6,123 nucleotides of DNA from the NCBI GenBank assembly GCA_038211505.1, contig JBBQVO010000187.1:1-6123 (forward strand), given 5' to 3'. How positions within the stretch are numbered: the first letter of the stretch is position 1; every line of letters starts with the position of its first letter. The notes beneath the pieces were generated by a model. It made no database searches and had not been told where the DNA came from. It worked only from the letters and a program-made list of their open reading frames with translations. This DNA comes from JBBQVO01 sp038211505. Its GTDB lineage: Bacteria > Chloroflexota > Dehalococcoidia > DSTF01 > JACRBR01. Of the stretch, positions 4,751 to 6,123 are shown in pieces. The translations under genes and the position numbers were made by a program.

Positions 4751-5881
4751 ATGAAAGTGACGTGTCTCCAGGAAAACCTGGCGAGGGGCCTTGGCATCGT
4801 CGGCCGCGCCGTAGCATTGCGCAGCACGCTGCCGATCACATCGAACGTGCTGATCTCGACCGAGCACGGCCGGATCAAGCTTGCGGCGACGAATCTTGAC
4901 ATCGCGCTGAGCTGCTGGATCGGCGGCCAGATCGATGACGAAGGCGCGATCACGGTGCCGTCGCGGCTGCTCACCGACTTCGTCAACTCGTTGCCCGCCG
5001 AAAAGATCGAACTGACGCTGGCGCCGCGCTCGAAGCAGGTGAAGCTCGTCTGCGCCCGCAACGAGGCGACGATCGGCGGCATGGACGCCGACGACTTCCC
5101 CCCGATCCCCGCCGTCGAAGGTGACACGCTGGAGATCGACGCGAAGAATCTGCGCGAAGCGATCACGCAGGTCGTCTTCTCCGCCGCGACCGATGACTCG
5201 CGCCCGGTGCTCACCGGCGTCGATCTCGTCGTGGAAGGCGATCAGCTGACGCTGGCCGCGGCCGACGGCTTCCGTCTCGCCGTGCGTACGCTGAAGCTCA
5301 AGAAGAAAGTCGCCGAGCGACAAGAAGTGATCGTGCCGGCGCGCGCGCTCGCCGAGCTGAACCGACTGCTACAGGATCAAGAAGATCCGGTCGCGATGAC
5401 GTTCAACGCCAACAAGACGCAGGTGCTCTTCCGCCTCAAGGACGTTGAGCTCGTCGCGCAATTGATCCAGGGCACCTTCCCCGACTACAGCCGCCTGATC
5501 CCGAAAGAGTGGGGCAGCCGCGCCGTCGTTGAGGTGCGCGACTTTCTGCAAGAGACAAAGATCGCCTCGATCTTCGCGCGCGACGGCAGCGGCATCGTCC
5601 GCATTACGTTCCAGTCGAACGAAGACGGCACGCCGGGCCAGATGACGGTGCAGGCGCGCGCCGAAGAGATCGGCGAGAACGCTGGTATGCTCGATGCCGC
5701 GGTCGAAGGTGAGCCGTCGAAGATCGCCTTCAACGGCAAGTACCTGCAAGAGGTGCTATCGGTGCTCGATGGCGGCCGCGTCGCGCTCGAGACGACGGGC
5801 CCGTCACAGCCCGGCGTCATCCGCCCCCTCGACAACGACACCTACGTCCACGTAGTCATGCCGATGTTCGTGCAGTGGTAG
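4751..5881 (+). CDS. dnaN: DNA polymerase III subunit beta (sliding clamp)
   Basis: The beta clamp forms a ring dimer that encircles DNA and tethers the replicative polymerase and repair partners. The 376 residues match the usual family length and its three-domain layout (about 1-125, 126-250, 251-376). Typical signatures are CLQENLARGLGIVGRAVA (5-22), TLPITSNVL (26-34), the RPVLTGV strand (151-157), DGFRLAVRT (172-180), GTFPDYSRLIP (241-251) and the C-terminal VVMPM (368-372) that helps form the partner-binding cleft. The protein ends MPMFVQW, longer than the E. coli MPMRL end. The ATG at 4751 is preferred: it starts MKVTCLQ as in the family and AGGTGAG (4740-4746) lies just upstream. An in-frame ATG at 4730 would add seven residues. 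No dnaA or recF is adjacent, so this locus gives no sign of a classical origin cluster. Confidence 0.96.
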   Translation: MKVTCLQENLARGLGIVGRAVALRSTLPITSNVLISTEHGRIKLAATNLDIALSCWIGGQIDDEGAITVPSRLLTDFVNSLPAEKIELTLAPRSKQVKLVCARNEATIGGMDADDFPPIPAVEGDTLEIDAKNLREAITQVVFSAATDDSRPVLTGVDLVVEGDQLTLAAADGFRLAVRTLKLKKKVAERQEVIVPARALAELNRLLQDQEDPVAMTFNANKTQVLFRLKDVELVAQLIQGTFPDYSRLIPKEWGSRAVVEVRDFLQETKIASIFARDGSGIVRITFQSNEDGTPGQMTVQARAEEIGENAGMLDAAVEGEPSKIAFNGKYLQEVLSVLDGGRVALETTGPSQPGVIRPLDNDTYVHVVMPMFVQW

Positions 5882-5935
5882 ACGCAGCGAAAGCGCTCGC
5901 ACTGCGATAGCGCGCCTTCGCTCCGACGAGCGTCT
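5880..5935. terminator. Possible bidirectional terminator between convergent genes
   Basis: The short gap between dnaN and the minus-strand beta-helix gene folds into an imperfect hairpin. AGACGC (5880-5885) pairs with GCGTCT (5930-5935), AGCGA (5886-5890) with TCGCT (5918-5922), and GCGC (5893-5896) with GCGC (5910-5913). Convergent placement fits a shared terminator. Neither side has a T-tract, so the assignment is tentative. Confidence 0.35.
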
Positions 5936-5939
5936 GCGC

Positions 5940-6123
5940 TTAGTTGTTGAGGCACCCCAACGACGTGTCATCCGGCATGTTGCCGAAGATTCGACCGGCG
6001 CCGCCCGTGAGCGTTCCCGTGTTGACACAGACACCGCCGCCCTGGATCGTCGCCGTGTTACCAGTGATCGTTGATCTCGCCGTAAGATTCAACGTGCCGT
6101 CGATTGAGGCGCCGCCGCCGGAG
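5940..6123 (-). CDS. C-terminal end of a beta-helix/adhesin-repeat protein (partial, 5' end beyond window)
   Basis: Only the last 60 residues are visible, running from the window edge to the TAA at 5942-5940. The reading frame gives a Gly/Thr/Asn-rich repeat pattern: SGGGASIDGTLNL, then STITGNTATIQGGGV, then NTGTLTGGAGRIFGN. This alternation of short strands with TGNTA and GGGV turns is typical of right-handed parallel beta-helix or polymorphic-outer-membrane-protein-like repeats in secreted surface proteins. The C-terminus, PDDTSLGCLNN, shows no membrane anchor or sorting motif. The signal peptide and the number of repeats cannot be seen. The gene converges on dnaN with a gap of 58 bases. 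Other frames over the same bases are Arg/Ser-rich shadows without family features. Confidence 0.75.
   Translation of the reverse strand, partial: SGGGASIDGTLNLTARSTITGNTATIQGGGVCVNTGTLTGGAGRIFGNMPDDTSLGCLNN

Overview
The window is GC-rich chromosomal DNA from a bacterium. The genes resemble those of high-GC Chloroflexota (Dehalococcoidia-like or a neighbouring class). That placement is an inference from the DnaN sequence style, the form of the threonine synthase, a beta-helix surface protein and the many short intergenic repeat elements. No rRNA or other taxonomic marker gene is present. No tRNA, CRISPR array, transposase or phage gene was seen.

Layout. Positions 1-1119 (minus) hold most of a threonine synthase gene, whose 3' end lies outside the window. 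It is preceded by a structured 5' leader of about 175 nt and a recognisable sigma-70-type promoter (1301-1330). Positions 1331-1588 are non-coding and consist of short palindromes and degenerate repeats. Positions 1589-3110 (minus) are a two-gene operon: a small single-pass membrane coiled-coil protein (2658-3110), then a soluble GAF plus degenerate GGDEF protein (1589-2647). Positions 3111-3583 are a divergent intergenic region with a decayed hairpin element. Positions 3584-4309 (plus) encode a short-chain dehydrogenase/reductase. Positions 4310-4692 are non-coding and hold a long imperfect inverted repeat with arms of about 62 and 67 nt. Between the arms sits a better-preserved copy of the hairpin element found upstream of the dehydrogenase. 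Positions 4751-5881 (plus) encode the DNA polymerase III beta clamp (dnaN) with its own promoter. Positions 5940-6123 (minus) are the C-terminal end of a beta-helix, adhesin-like protein converging on dnaN.

How the genes relate. thrC and dnaN are housekeeping genes, each with its own promoter, and dnaN lacks its usual dnaA/recF neighbours here. The membrane coiled-coil/GAF-GGDEF pair is the most likely functional module. The GGDEF-like domain has lost its catalytic signature but keeps an RxxD motif at inhibitory-site spacing, which suggests a c-di-GMP-responsive effector rather than a cyclase. I did not find a clearly new multi-gene system. The most distinctive signals are the degenerate GGDEF pair, the structured thrC leader, and the repeat elements on both sides of the dehydrogenase gene.
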